From Pedobacter insulae (GTDB lineage: Bacteria; Bacteroidota; Bacteroidia; Sphingobacteriales; Sphingobacteriaceae), in assembly GCF_900113525.1 (NCBI RefSeq), contig NZ_FOPP01000007.1, positions 124,001 to 188,000 of the forward strand: 64,000 bases of DNA, given 5' to 3'. Position numbers and translations under genes: made by a program. Positions 51,985-60,662 of this stretch are shown here, piece by piece (positions within the stretch are counted from its first letter, which is position 1; each line of letters opens with the position of its first letter). The notes under the pieces were generated by a model, which did no database searches, had not been told where the DNA came from, and saw only the letters and a program-made list of their open reading frames with translations.

Positions 51985-54129
51985 ATGCAGCGTTTGAAAA
52001 ATTCTTTATTTAACCTTTCTATTTTGCTTAATTGTTTGTTGGTATTTCTGCTAATTTTCGAAGCCAGCATATCCATTCCAATGTGGTTGCAAGTAGCGGG
52101 CAGAATGCATCCTATGTTATTGCATTTTCCGTTGGTGTTAATGGTGCTTTATGCTGTTATTCTAATTTGTTTTTATGCTAAATATCGTGGCGACGAAGAT
52201 TTTACAAGTTTTATAGATGCCTTGTTGCTTGCTGCTGCGCTAACTGCGGCTCTTACTGCTGTAATTGGCTTGTTGTTAAGTAAAGAAGCTGGTTATGATC
52301 CTGCAAGTTTAGCCTGGCATAAGTGGAGCGGGACTGCTGTTTCTATACTTGCTTTGTTATGGTATATTTTTCGTAAAGCCCTCCATTCAAAAAAGCTATT
52401 AGCGTTAAGTGTAGCTGTGATTGCGGTTGGTTTGGTTACGTTTGCTGGTCACCAAGGTGCTTCCATTACTCATGGTGATGATTTTTTAACTGGTCCACTA
52501 CGGTTGGAAGACAGATTAATTGCAATAGATTTGGCAGATGCTGAAGTTTACACCCATATGGTAAAACCCATTTTACAGGCTAAGTGTATCGGCTGTCACA
52601 ATAATACAAAGGCTAAAGGTGGCTTGGTGATGGATACCGAAGCCCAATTGTTAAAAGGCGGTAAAAGTGGAGTGTTATGGGATCTTTCGGAACCCGATTT
52701 GGGCTTGATGCTGAGGAGAGTTCATTTACCTGTGGAGGATAAGAAACATATGCCTCCGGTAGGGAAAACCCAGTTAACCCCGTTAGAAATTACGATTCTT
52801 AGCCAGTGGATTAAAAAGGGTGCGGACTTTAATTTGCGTGTTGCAAAACTAGAATCAAAAGATACGCTTTATACCATTGCTGCTAATTTGCTTAGGCCAA
52901 AAGAAACGGAAAGTTATTCATTTGAATCTGCTGCTGAAAGTACCATTCGGCAATTAAATACTGCCAATCGCGTGGTGCTTAGAGAAGCCGCTAATTCACC
53001 GGGTTTAGTTGTTAATTTCTTCCATAGCCGATTGTTTAAACCTGAGCAATTGAGGGATTTGTTGGCAGTGAAAGAACAAATTGTATCGCTTGATCTGGCA
53101 AAAATGCCCATAAAAGATGTGGATTTGAATTTAGTTAGTGAGCTGGAGAATTTGCGGATGCTTAATTTGAATTTTACCAATATAACTGGGCTTGGTTTGG
53201 CTGAGTTGAAGAAACTGAAATATTTAAAAACATTGGCGTTATCTGGTACAGCTATTACGGCGAGAGATTTACAACAGTTAAAAGGTTTTGCCAAACTTAA
53301 AAAAGTTTTTTTATGGAGTACACCAGTATCTGGGACAGAGCTTGCGCAATTGAAGCAACAATTTAAAGCAATTCATTTAGAGAGTGGTTTTAAGGGTGAT
53401 AGCATTGTGTTAAAACTAGCTGAACCGATTATTGAAGGTGAAGAAGCAGTTTTCAGAGGTTCTATGCCATTGGTGATCAAGCATTACATCAACGGTGTCA
53501 AAATTCGGTACACAACTGATGGGAGTGAGCCAGATAGTGTTCATTCACTGCTTTATAAGGGCCCTGAAGTTATGACCGGTAAAACTTTTGTGAAGGCAAA
53601 AGCCTATAAACCAGGTTGGATAAGCAGTAATTTGGTGCAGAAGAATTTTTATACCAGCAAATATGTGCCTGATACCGCAGTGTTTATGATGCCTCCTGAA
53701 CCGGGTTATAGTGGAAAGAGCAAGATGTTACATGATTTTGTGACAGGAAATACCAACTTTAGGTTGGGCAACTGGCTTGCTTGGCGGTTTACCAAGATGG
53801 ATGTACTGATGAAATTTGGAAAGCCTGCTTTGGTTCAAAATGTTACACTAAGTGGTTTGATTGATGTTGGTAGCTATATTATGCCACCAAAGGATATAGA
53901 AATATGGGGTGGTAATGATGAAAACCAACTTAAATTATTGGGTCGTGTTAGTCCGGAGCAACCCACTATGGTTAAAGCACCTTTTTTAACGGCGTTTGAA
54001 GTTAAGTTTAGTCCCGCAACCGTTAAATTTATGAGGATTAAGGTTACACCCGTTTTTAGCCTTCCTAGCTGGCATCCTGGAAAGGGTGATAAGGCCTGGG
54101 TATTTTTTGATGAGGTAATGGTAAATTAG
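51985..54129 (+). CDS. DUF2231 membrane / heme / leucine-rich / FN3-associated multidomain protein
   Basis: A 714-residue multidomain protein. Residues about 1-165 hold several membrane helices with MHPMLLHFPLVLMVLYAV (DUF2231). A planctomycete-type cytochrome c domain follows with C201-I-G-C204-H205 and MPPVGK. Residues about 365-460 are leucine-rich repeats (LENLRMLNLNFTNITGLGLAEL, LKYLKTLALSGTAITARDLQQL). The last ~230 residues repeat the FN3-associated plus discoidin-like module of the previous protein. It probably anchors the system to the inner membrane and hands electrons on. It starts 3 bp after its neighbour and is the last gene of the presumed operon. Confidence 0.88.
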   Translation: MQRLKNSLFNLSILLNCLLVFLLIFEASISIPMWLQVAGRMHPMLLHFPLVLMVLYAVILICFYAKYRGDEDFTSFIDALLLAAALTAALTAVIGLLLSKEAGYDPASLAWHKWSGTAVSILALLWYIFRKALHSKKLLALSVAVIAVGLVTFAGHQGASITHGDDFLTGPLRLEDRLIAIDLADAEVYTHMVKPILQAKCIGCHNNTKAKGGLVMDTEAQLLKGGKSGVLWDLSEPDLGLMLRRVHLPVEDKKHMPPVGKTQLTPLEITILSQWIKKGADFNLRVAKLESKDTLYTIAANLLRPKETESYSFESAAESTIRQLNTANRVVLREAANSPGLVVNFFHSRLFKPEQLRDLLAVKEQIVSLDLAKMPIKDVDLNLVSELENLRMLNLNFTNITGLGLAELKKLKYLKTLALSGTAITARDLQQLKGFAKLKKVFLWSTPVSGTELAQLKQQFKAIHLESGFKGDSIVLKLAEPIIEGEEAVFRGSMPLVIKHYINGVKIRYTTDGSEPDSVHSLLYKGPEVMTGKTFVKAKAYKPGWISSNLVQKNFYTSKYVPDTAVFMMPPEPGYSGKSKMLHDFVTGNTNFRLGNWLAWRFTKMDVLMKFGKPALVQNVTLSGLIDVGSYIMPPKDIEIWGGNDENQLKLLGRVSPEQPTMVKAPFLTAFEVKFSPATVKFMRIKVTPVFSLPSWHPGKGDKAWVFFDEVMVN

Positions 54130-54189
54130 GATTAAATAGCCAATTGGTGGCAGGTGAAAAATAAAGCTTAGGTTTGTTATTATTTTCTA

Positions 54190-54744
54190 ATGATGAGTAC
54201 AAATTATTTAACTAGCGTGATCAAGCAATTTGAATATTATAAATTGCTTGGAGAAAAGGCGATGGCACAATTGCCTGATGAAGCATTTTTTTGGCAGTAT
54301 AATGAAGAGAGTAATAGCATTGCTATGATATTGCAACATATTAGTGGAAATATGTTATCTCGGTTTACTGATTTTTTAACCAGCGATGGGGAGAAGACTT
54401 GGCGAAATAGAGATGAAGAATTTGAACCAAAGATCTTAACTAAGGACGAATTAATGGACAAGTGGGATAGGGGTTGGAAATGTTTGTTAGCAGCTATCGA
54501 TGATCTTACAGCAGCGCAATTAGAAGACATTGTTTACATCCGTAACGAAGGACATACTGTGTTGGAGGCAATTAATAGGCAGCTTGCACATTACCCTTAT
54601 CACATTGGGCAGATTGTTTTTATTGCGAAGATGGTTGCGAATGAAAATTGGGAAAGTTTGTCAATTCCAAGGAATAAATCGGCCGATTACAATCTGGAAA
54701 AGTTTTCGCAGGAAAAATCGAAAAGGCATTTTACGGATATATAA
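54190..54744 (+). CDS. DinB-like (DUF1572) four-helix protein
   Basis: A 184-residue DinB/YfiT-like four-helix bundle. The three metal-binding histidines are visible in ILQHISGN and in LAHYPYHIGQIVFIAK. The TWRNRDEEFEP stretch is typical of DUF1572. Relatives include bacillithiol- and mycothiol-dependent S-transferases, but the substrate here is unknown. It starts 60 bp after the cytochrome gene; whether it belongs to that operon is unclear. The second codon is also ATG. A terminator shared with tmRNA follows. Confidence 0.85.
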   Translation: MMSTNYLTSVIKQFEYYKLLGEKAMAQLPDEAFFWQYNEESNSIAMILQHISGNMLSRFTDFLTSDGEKTWRNRDEEFEPKILTKDELMDKWDRGWKCLLAAIDDLTAAQLEDIVYIRNEGHTVLEAINRQLAHYPYHIGQIVFIAKMVANENWESLSIPRNKSADYNLEKFSQEKSKRHFTDI

Positions 54745-54766
54745 TTTAATCGGTATTGGAAATAAA

Positions 54767-54803
54767 AAAAGCTGCGAAATTTCTAAGATTTTTCGCAGCT
54801 TTT
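54767..54803. terminator. Bidirectional terminator between dinB-like gene and ssrA
   Basis: AAAAGCTGCGAAA and TTTCGCAGCTTTT form a 13-bp stem around an 11-nt loop, with A-rich and T-rich ends on the two sides. It lies 23 nt after the DinB-like stop and 13 nt after the tmRNA 3' end. Confidence 0.92.
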
Positions 54804-54815
54804 GATTAAAATTTG

Positions 54816-55179
54816 TGGAGCCGAAGGGGTTCGAACCCTTGTCCAGTTGTGTGATAAATTACACCTTCTACATGCTTATTTTCCAATTAATTGTCGGGAG
54901 GAGTCGGGCTGGAAACCGACCTTGACTTTCTCCTTAGGTACTTTGTTTCGCAAATGTATCGTACCCTACAAAAGCTAGCATTGTTATTTCGATGCCTCTG
55001 ATGCTAACCTAACATTGCGGCAGTTAGCGAGACAAAAGCTATTTAATTCTAAATTAAGCAGCTAAGGCGTAGTTATTTTCGCCAATTATTGTTTTGAACG
55101 TTCTCTTTTAAGTGCTCTCCGTACAACGCACTGCATGCTAACATACTTAGCGCCACCCTGTCAAATCCAAAACGGCCCC
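54816..55179 (-). ncRNA. ssrA: tmRNA (trans-translation RNA)
   Basis: About 364 nt on the minus strand. The tRNA-like ends pair (GGGGCCG with CGGCTCC, discriminator A, CCA not encoded), and the T-arm GGGTTCGAACCCC is present. The tag reading frame is at 55083-55054: GGC GAA AAT AAC TAC GCC TTA GCT GCT TAA, giving GENNYALAA after the charged Ala, with GGC as resume codon. The molecule frees stalled ribosomes and marks products for ClpXP, encoded at 33536-35467. The promoter -7 box is 10 nt upstream. Confidence 0.96.
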
Positions 55180-55188
55180 ATTTAACCA

Positions 55189-55196
55189 CAAAGTTA
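55189..55196 (-). promoter_or_regulatory. -7 box of ssrA
   Basis: TAACTTTG on the minus strand matches TAnnTTTG and ends 9 nt before the mature 5' end of tmRNA. A TTTG at the expected -33 distance is not evident. Confidence 0.7.
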
Positions 55197-55212
55197 CAAA
55201 ATATATGCCAAA

Positions 55213-56412
55213 TTAGGCAGTTTTGCCCGGATATTGTGTTAAAGCAACTGCTAAACAATCCATTGCTGCATTTAAATCACTGGTATTTAATACATAGGCC
55301 ATCCGCACTTCGTTTTTGCCACTACCTGGACTTGAGTAAAATCCTGTAGCAGGTGCCATCATGACAGTTGCGCCATTGTGTTCAAAGCTTTCTAACATCC
55401 ACTGACAAAATGCATCGGCATCGTCTATCGGGAATTTGGCAACTACGTAAAATGCGCCGCCTGGATTAGGGCAAAATACGCCATCCATATTGTTTAAACG
55501 ACTTACCAACGTATCGCGACGCAGGGTATATTCTTTATTTACTTCTTCAAAATAACTATCTGGAGTATCTACGGCTGCAGTGCCTGCAATTTGCTCTACC
55601 ATTCCGGGACTTAATCTTGCTTGCGCAAATTTTAAGCCTGAAGCAATAACTTCTTTGTTTTTAGTAATCAAACAGCCTAAACGAGCTCCACAAGCACTGT
55701 AACGCTTTGATACTGTGTCCATGATTACTACATTTTCGGCTAAACCGTCTAAGTGCATAGGAGAAATGAACTCTCTTCCATCATAACAGAATTCACGGTA
55801 AGCTTCATCAGAGAATAAGAACAAATCATATTTTAAGCACAGTTCTTTTAAAGCCTCTAATTCTGCTCTTGAATATAAGTAACCAGTTGGGTTATTAGGA
55901 TTACAGATAATAATTGCTTTAGTTTTTGAAGTGATTAATTTTTCGAACTCGGCAATTGGCGGAAGGGCAAAGCCATTCTCAATATGGGATAGAATTGGTT
56001 TAACTACTACGTTGCTCATGCAGGCAAAGCCGTTATAGTTTGCATAAAAAGGTTCTGGGATAATAATTTCATCCCCTTCGTTTACACAGGTCTGCATGGC
56101 GATGGTAATGGCTTCAGAACCACCAACTGTTACTAAAATATCAGCGGGAGTAATATCGTAACCTAATTTATTATAATAGCTGGCTAATTTTGTTCTGTAG
56201 CTTAGCGTACCTTCCGATGGGGTGTAAGCCCAAACATTGAAGTCGATATTTTTAATTGCATCCAACATACCATCTGGTGTAGCAATGTCGGGTTGACCGA
56301 TATTTAAATGATACACTTTTTTGCCGGCTGCTTTAGCTTGGTCGGCGAAAGGCGTAAGTTTTCTAATTGGTGAGGCGGGCATCTGTATCCCTTTGTCTGA
56401 TATTTTTGGCAT
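55213..56412 (-). CDS. PLP-dependent aminotransferase (class I/II, AspC-like)
   Basis: A 399-residue fold-type I aminotransferase. The N-terminal KKVYHLNIGQPDIATPDGM, the cofactor-contact NPNNPTGYLYS, the Asp/Tyr block FSDEAYREFCYDG, and the PLP-lysine block DTVSKRYSACGARLGC are present; RMAYVLN near the end carries the carboxylate-binding Arg. Likely substrates are aspartate or aromatic amino acids with 2-oxoglutarate. The aromatic pathway genes lie 4 kb downstream on the same strand but in a separate unit. It is flanked upstream by the DUF1573 terminator and downstream by the ssrA promoter. Confidence 0.9.
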   Translation of the reverse strand: MPKISDKGIQMPASPIRKLTPFADQAKAAGKKVYHLNIGQPDIATPDGMLDAIKNIDFNVWAYTPSEGTLSYRTKLASYYNKLGYDITPADILVTVGGSEAITIAMQTCVNEGDEIIIPEPFYANYNGFACMSNVVVKPILSHIENGFALPPIAEFEKLITSKTKAIIICNPNNPTGYLYSRAELEALKELCLKYDLFLFSDEAYREFCYDGREFISPMHLDGLAENVVIMDTVSKRYSACGARLGCLITKNKEVIASGLKFAQARLSPGMVEQIAGTAAVDTPDSYFEEVNKEYTLRRDTLVSRLNNMDGVFCPNPGGAFYVVAKFPIDDADAFCQWMLESFEHNGATVMMAPATGFYSSPGSGKNEVRMAYVLNTSDLNAAMDCLAVALTQYPGKTA

Positions 56413-56424
56413 GGTGCAAAAATA

Positions 56425-56453
56425 AAAAAACCCGTTGATATAACGGGTTTTTT
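56425..56453 (-). terminator. Terminator of the DUF1573 gene
   Basis: AAAAAACCCGTT / AACGGGTTTTTT, a 12-bp arm pair around a 5-nt loop, 21 nt past the DUF1573 stop and 12 bp before the aminotransferase ATG. The symmetrical A/T ends allow function in both directions. Confidence 0.92.
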
Positions 56454-56474
56454 AAATGTAAATAATGTGTGTAA

Positions 56475-56867
56475 CTATTTTGTATTTCCTTCCACATATA
56501 CTCCTTTAATAAGGAGTACTTTTGTTGTGGTTCTGGCATTAGAAGTTAATGTAATTGATTTAACAATTGGAACTGCTGGACCTGCAGGAGTTAAAGTTAC
56601 TTTGATAAAGCCTTTTTCACCTTTTTTAATAGGCAATTTAGTGTATTCAGGTACAGTACAGCCGCAGGTAGTTTCAACTTTTGTAATGATAATAGGGGCT
56701 TCGCCGATATTTGTGAAGTTAAAGGTGTGGACAACTGGTTTTCCAAGTACAATGTTTCCAAAATCATGTACTTCCGAATCGAATTTAAATTCTCCCGGTT
56801 TTGCCTGGGCCATACTAATGGTTGTAATGCCGAAAACGATTGCGATTAATAAAAATAACTTCTTCAT
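56475..56867 (-). CDS. DUF1573 secreted protein (Ig-like)
   Basis: A 130-residue protein with a signal peptide (LFLLIAIVFGITTISMAQA). The body is one Ig/MSP-like beta-sandwich of the DUF1573 family: HDFGNIVLGKPVVHTFNFTNIG, and TTCGCTVPEYTKLPIKKGEKG, with the CGC pair typical of the family. DUF1573 proteins are abundant in Bacteroidota and their role is unknown; they are sometimes proposed to be periplasmic adaptors. It is transcribed alone, divergent from the E1 gene. Confidence 0.9.
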   Translation of the reverse strand: MKKLFLLIAIVFGITTISMAQAKPGEFKFDSEVHDFGNIVLGKPVVHTFNFTNIGEAPIIITKVETTCGCTVPEYTKLPIKKGEKGFIKVTLTPAGPAVPIVKSITLTSNARTTTKVLLIKGVYVEGNTK

Positions 56868-56969
56868 GTGCTTATGTTTTATAACAAATTTAACGTTATT
56901 ATTTGTTAATACAAAAAGTATTCCAATATATATATTACATCAATTATGAGGCAAATTTTAGAATTTATG

Positions 56970-56977
56970 TATCTTTG
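56970..56977 (+). promoter_or_regulatory. -7 box of the 2-oxoacid dehydrogenase E1 gene
   Basis: TATCTTTG matches TAnnTTTG, 20 nt before the ATG at 56998. A TTTG at -33 is not evident. Confidence 0.6.
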
Positions 56978-56997
56978 TGACCTAACCATTTCTGCTT

Positions 56998-59421
56998 ATG
57001 ATGTCAAACAGCAAAGTAACAACAGCCCAAATTGACGCCGCTGAATTAAGTTTTGACGATTTCAAACTGATCGTTCTAAATGATTACAAAATTGCGGTAG
57101 AGAGCAGACAGGCCAGTATATTAGGTCGGAGGGAAGTGCTCACAGGTAAGGCTAAATTTGGGATTTTTGGAGATGGAAAAGAGGTCGCTCAAATTGCGAT
57201 GGCTAAGGCTTTTCAGAAAGGCGACTGGCGCTCTGGCTATTACCGGGATCAAACGTTTGCATTTGCGACAGGTATCTCAACCATCAAAGAATTTTTTGCC
57301 CAGTTATATGCAAATACTGATGTAGCGGCGGAACCAGCATCTGCCGGAAGACAGATGAATTGTCACTTTGCCACCCGTTCATTGAACGAAGATGGCTCTT
57401 GGAAAAACCTTACTGATGTTAAAAATTGTTCGTCTGATATTGCTCCTACTGGAGCTCAAATGGCACGTTTGGTAGGTTTAGCCTATGCTTCGAAATTATT
57501 CAGACAGAATCCGGAGCTTAGTTATTTAAAAACCTTTTCTGTGGAAGGCAATGAAGTTGCTTTTGGTACCATCGGTAATGCGTCGACATCAGAAGGTGTC
57601 TTTTTTGAAGCCATTAATGCTGCAGGTGTATTACAGGTGCCTATGGCTATCTCTGTTTGGGATGATGGTTATGGAATTTCTGTTCCGGCAAAATATCAAA
57701 CTACCAAGGAAGATATTTCTGAAATTTTAAAAGGGTTTCAGCGAGAAGAAGGTACAAACGGTTACGAAATATATAAAGTTAAAGGTTGGGATTATCCGGG
57801 TTTATGCGAGATATACCAAAAAGCAATTGATGTATGCAGAACGGAGCATGTTCCAGTGCTCATACATGTAACTGATGTTACCCAGCCTTTGGGCCACTCT
57901 ACCTCAGGTTCTCATGAACGATATAAAAATGCGGATCGTTTAAACTGGGAAAAAGAATACGACTGTATTGCACAGATGCGACAATGGATGATAGATTCGG
58001 CTATTGCAACGGAGGAGACCATTTTTGCTATAGAGGAAGAGGCGAAAAAGTTTGTTCGCGAAACGCAAAAAGAAGCCTGGAATGAATTTTTATCGGTGAT
58101 AAAGCAGGAGCAGAGTGATGTAATTAACATGATCAATGCGTTTGCTAACGATAAGCCTCATTTAGCGAAGATAGCTGCCCAACTTGCTTCGGCTCCAGAT
58201 GCCTTAAGAAAAGAGGTTATTTCTGCTGCAAGAAAGGCGATTAGACAGAGTATTGCTCAGCCTTCGGCAGAAAGAGATCAGCTTGTAGGTTGGTATCAAA
58301 AACAAATTGGCTTAAATGAGGACCGTTATAATTCTAAGCTTTTTACAGGGGGTAAGGAAAGTCCTTTTCTAGTTGAGGCAGTTGACCCCGCTTATTCGGA
58401 TAACAGTAAAATGATTGACGGAAGAGAGCTTTTAAATGCTTGTTTCGACGCAAATTTTGAAAGAGATCAGCGATTGGTAGCCTTTGGGGAAGATTTAGGG
58501 AATATTGGTGATGTAAATCAGGGTTTTGCTGGCATGCAGGCCAAATATGGGGAGCTAAGAGTTACGGATACAGGAATAAGAGAAATGACTATTATTGGAC
58601 AGGGTATTGGTTTGGCTATGAGAGGTTTAAGACCTATTGCTGAAATCCAATATCTTGATTACTTATTGTTTGCGTTAAACATATTAAGTGATGATTTAGC
58701 CAGCTTGTCGTACAGGACTAAAGGTGGCCAAAAGGCCCCGCTAATTGTGAGAACTAGGGGACATCGCTTAGAGGGCGTTTGGCATTCGGGCTCTCCAATG
58801 GGTGTGATTTTGGGTGCTTTACGTGGATTACATATTTGTGTTCCCCGTAATATGACGCAAGCTGCAGGAATGTATAATACACTTTTTAGGGGTGACGAAC
58901 CCGCATTGGTCATCGAATGTTTGAATGGTTATCGATTAAAGGAAAGATTGCCTGAGAATGTTGGTACTTATGCCATTCCGCTAGGAAAAGCTGAAATATT
59001 AAGGACTGGGCGTGATTTAACGATTGTTTCTTATGGGTCTACTTTAAGGTTAATTGAGGAGGCTGCTGAAGAGTTAATGACTTTAGGTATTGATGTCGAA
59101 ATTATTGATCCGCAAACAATTTTGCCTTTTGATACAGAGCAATTGTGTGTACAGTCTTTGCAGAAAACAAATAAGTTGTTGGTTATTGACGAAGATGTAC
59201 CGGGAGGTGGAAGCGCGTATATTTTACAGCAGATTTTAGAGGAGCAGAAAGGATATTATTATTTGGATGCAAAACCTAGAACGTTGACTGCTAAAGCTCA
59301 TCGTCCGCCGTATGGTTCGGATGGAGATTATTTTAGTAAACCATCGGTTGATGATATTATTGAAATAGTTTATCAGATGATGAATGAGGTGAATCCGGGG
59401 CGCTATCCAGGAATTTATTAA
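56998..59421 (+). CDS. Branched-chain 2-oxoacid dehydrogenase-type E1, fused alpha and beta subunits
   Basis: An 807-residue thiamine-dependent E1 in which the alpha part (about 1-370) and beta part (about 465-807) are joined. Alpha blocks are YYRDQTFAFATG and the TPP motif region IGNASTSEGVFFEAINAAGV. Beta blocks are VAFGEDLGNIGDVNQGFAG, VTDTGIREMTIIGQGIGLAMRGLRPIAEI cut by turns, and DEDVPGGGSA. It decarboxylates branched-chain 2-oxoacids and acylates the E2 lipoyl group, feeding branched fatty acids. The GDG-type motif reads G193-N194-A here. E2 and E3 are not nearby. The second codon is also ATG. Confidence 0.88.
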   Translation: MMSNSKVTTAQIDAAELSFDDFKLIVLNDYKIAVESRQASILGRREVLTGKAKFGIFGDGKEVAQIAMAKAFQKGDWRSGYYRDQTFAFATGISTIKEFFAQLYANTDVAAEPASAGRQMNCHFATRSLNEDGSWKNLTDVKNCSSDIAPTGAQMARLVGLAYASKLFRQNPELSYLKTFSVEGNEVAFGTIGNASTSEGVFFEAINAAGVLQVPMAISVWDDGYGISVPAKYQTTKEDISEILKGFQREEGTNGYEIYKVKGWDYPGLCEIYQKAIDVCRTEHVPVLIHVTDVTQPLGHSTSGSHERYKNADRLNWEKEYDCIAQMRQWMIDSAIATEETIFAIEEEAKKFVRETQKEAWNEFLSVIKQEQSDVINMINAFANDKPHLAKIAAQLASAPDALRKEVISAARKAIRQSIAQPSAERDQLVGWYQKQIGLNEDRYNSKLFTGGKESPFLVEAVDPAYSDNSKMIDGRELLNACFDANFERDQRLVAFGEDLGNIGDVNQGFAGMQAKYGELRVTDTGIREMTIIGQGIGLAMRGLRPIAEIQYLDYLLFALNILSDDLASLSYRTKGGQKAPLIVRTRGHRLEGVWHSGSPMGVILGALRGLHICVPRNMTQAAGMYNTLFRGDEPALVIECLNGYRLKERLPENVGTYAIPLGKAEILRTGRDLTIVSYGSTLRLIEEAAEELMTLGIDVEIIDPQTILPFDTEQLCVQSLQKTNKLLVIDEDVPGGGSAYILQQILEEQKGYYYLDAKPRTLTAKAHRPPYGSDGDYFSKPSVDDIIEIVYQMMNEVNPGRYPGIY

Positions 59422-59426
59422 AATAG

Positions 59427-59493
59427 AAACCGTCATTGCGAGGCACGAAGGAATCTAATGGTTAGATTGCTTCGTGCCTCGCAATGACGGTTT
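59427..59493. repeat. REP-like palindrome, copy 1 (67 nt)
   Basis: Two 32-nt arms (59427-59458 and 59462-59493) with one mismatch around a TGG loop; the arms contain GTCATTGCGAGGCACGAAG and its complement. It fills the gap between the convergent E1 and aroC genes and could act as a bidirectional terminator. Related copies are at 48557 (full) and 40689 (half). Confidence 0.9.
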
Positions 59494-59533
59494 GTTTAAA
59501 TTCGTAGCAATGATGGGTTGTTTGGCTTTCGTG

Positions 59534-60625
59534 TTAGCTTAATTTAACGCTTTTGTTTCTTAACAGCTGATCTGCTAAGACCAGGGCTGCCATTGCTTCG
59601 ACAATTACCACGGCTCTTGGCACAACGCAAGGATCATGCCTGCCTTTACCTTTTATTTCCGCACTTTCTCCAGCTGCATTAACTGTTTGTTGGTTATGCA
59701 TAATGGTAGCAACCGGTTTGAAGGCTACAGAAAACGTAATATCCATCCCATTTGAAATACCGCCCTGAATTCCGCCAGAAAAGTTAGTTTGGGTTTTTGT
59801 TCCAAATTCTGTGGCAATAAATACATCATTATGTGCAGAACCTCTCATTTCACTGCCGGCAAAACCAGAACCGTATTCGAAGCCATGTACAGCATTGATA
59901 CTTAACATCGCTTTGCCTAAGTCTGCGTGTAATTTATCGAATACAGGCTCTCCCAGACCTGCTGGGCAGTTTTTAACAAGGCAGCTAATTTTTCCACCTA
60001 CCGTATCGCCGTCTTTTCTAATTAAGTCTATAAAATCTATCATTTGGTTGGCCACTGCGGGGTCGGCACAGCGTACAATGTTATCTTCTCTAAGGGCTAA
60101 AAGTTCTGTCAGGTTGTCTGTGCTAAGATTAGGCGCATTAATTTGTCCGACGGCCGTAACGTGTGCAAAAATACCTATACCGTGGTTTTGTAACAAAAGC
60201 TTGGCTATTGCTCCAGCTGCTACCCTTGCGGCAGTTTCTCTTGCGGATGATCTTCCTCCGCCGCGGTGATCACGAATTCCATATTTTACATCGTAGGTAT
60301 AATCTGCGTGACTAGGGCGATACACATCTTGGTTATGGGAGTAATCTTTCGAACGCTGGTCCTCATTGGGAATAAGCAAGCTAATGGGTGTGCCTGTGCT
60401 TTTTCCTTCAAAAATGCCTGACAAGATTTGCACGGTATCGCTCTCTTTACGTTGGGTAGTGATTTTAGATTGTCCGGGTCTGCGTTTATCTAGTTCTCCT
60501 TGTATAAAATCTAGATCGATATCCAATCCAGCTGGGCAACCATCGATGATTACGCCAATGGCGATGCCATGTGATTCGCCGAAAGTGGTTATTTTAAATG
60601 CTTTACCGAATGAGTTTCCTGCCAT
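59534..60625 (-). CDS. aroC: Chorismate synthase
   Basis: A 363-residue FMN-dependent enzyme. Family signatures are [18 protein letters not shown] at the N terminus, [21 protein letters not shown] in the middle, and [14 protein letters not shown] and [20 protein letters not shown] near the end. It converts 5-enolpyruvylshikimate 3-phosphate to chorismate in the cytosol, the last common step of aromatic biosynthesis. It is 37 bp downstream of aroA on the same strand, so probably cotranscribed. Confidence 0.97.
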   Translation of the reverse strand: MAGNSFGKAFKITTFGESHGIAIGVIIDGCPAGLDIDLDFIQGELDKRRPGQSKITTQRKESDTVQILSGIFEGKSTGTPISLLIPNEDQRSKDYSHNQDVYRPSHADYTYDVKYGIRDHRGGGRSSARETAARVAAGAIAKLLLQNHGIGIFAHVTAVGQINAPNLSTDNLTELLALREDNIVRCADPAVANQMIDFIDLIRKDGDTVGGKISCLVKNCPAGLGEPVFDKLHADLGKAMLSINAVHGFEYGSGFAGSEMRGSAHNDVFIATEFGTKTQTNFSGGIQGGISNGMDITFSVAFKPVATIMHNQQTVNAAGESAEIKGKGRHDPCVVPRAVVIVEAMAALVLADQLLRNKSVKLS

Positions 60626-60662
60626 TTTTTTAATATAAAGTAATTAGTATTAGTAGTTAGAC

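Noticed and set aside
55073..55258. 61-codon minus-strand reading frame inside and beyond the tmRNA
   Set aside because: It overlaps the structured tmRNA and its promoter; the only translated part expected is the tag frame at 55083-55054.
59811..60269. 152-codon plus-strand frame antisense to aroC
   Set aside because: Antisense to a highly conserved gene; no recognisable protein.
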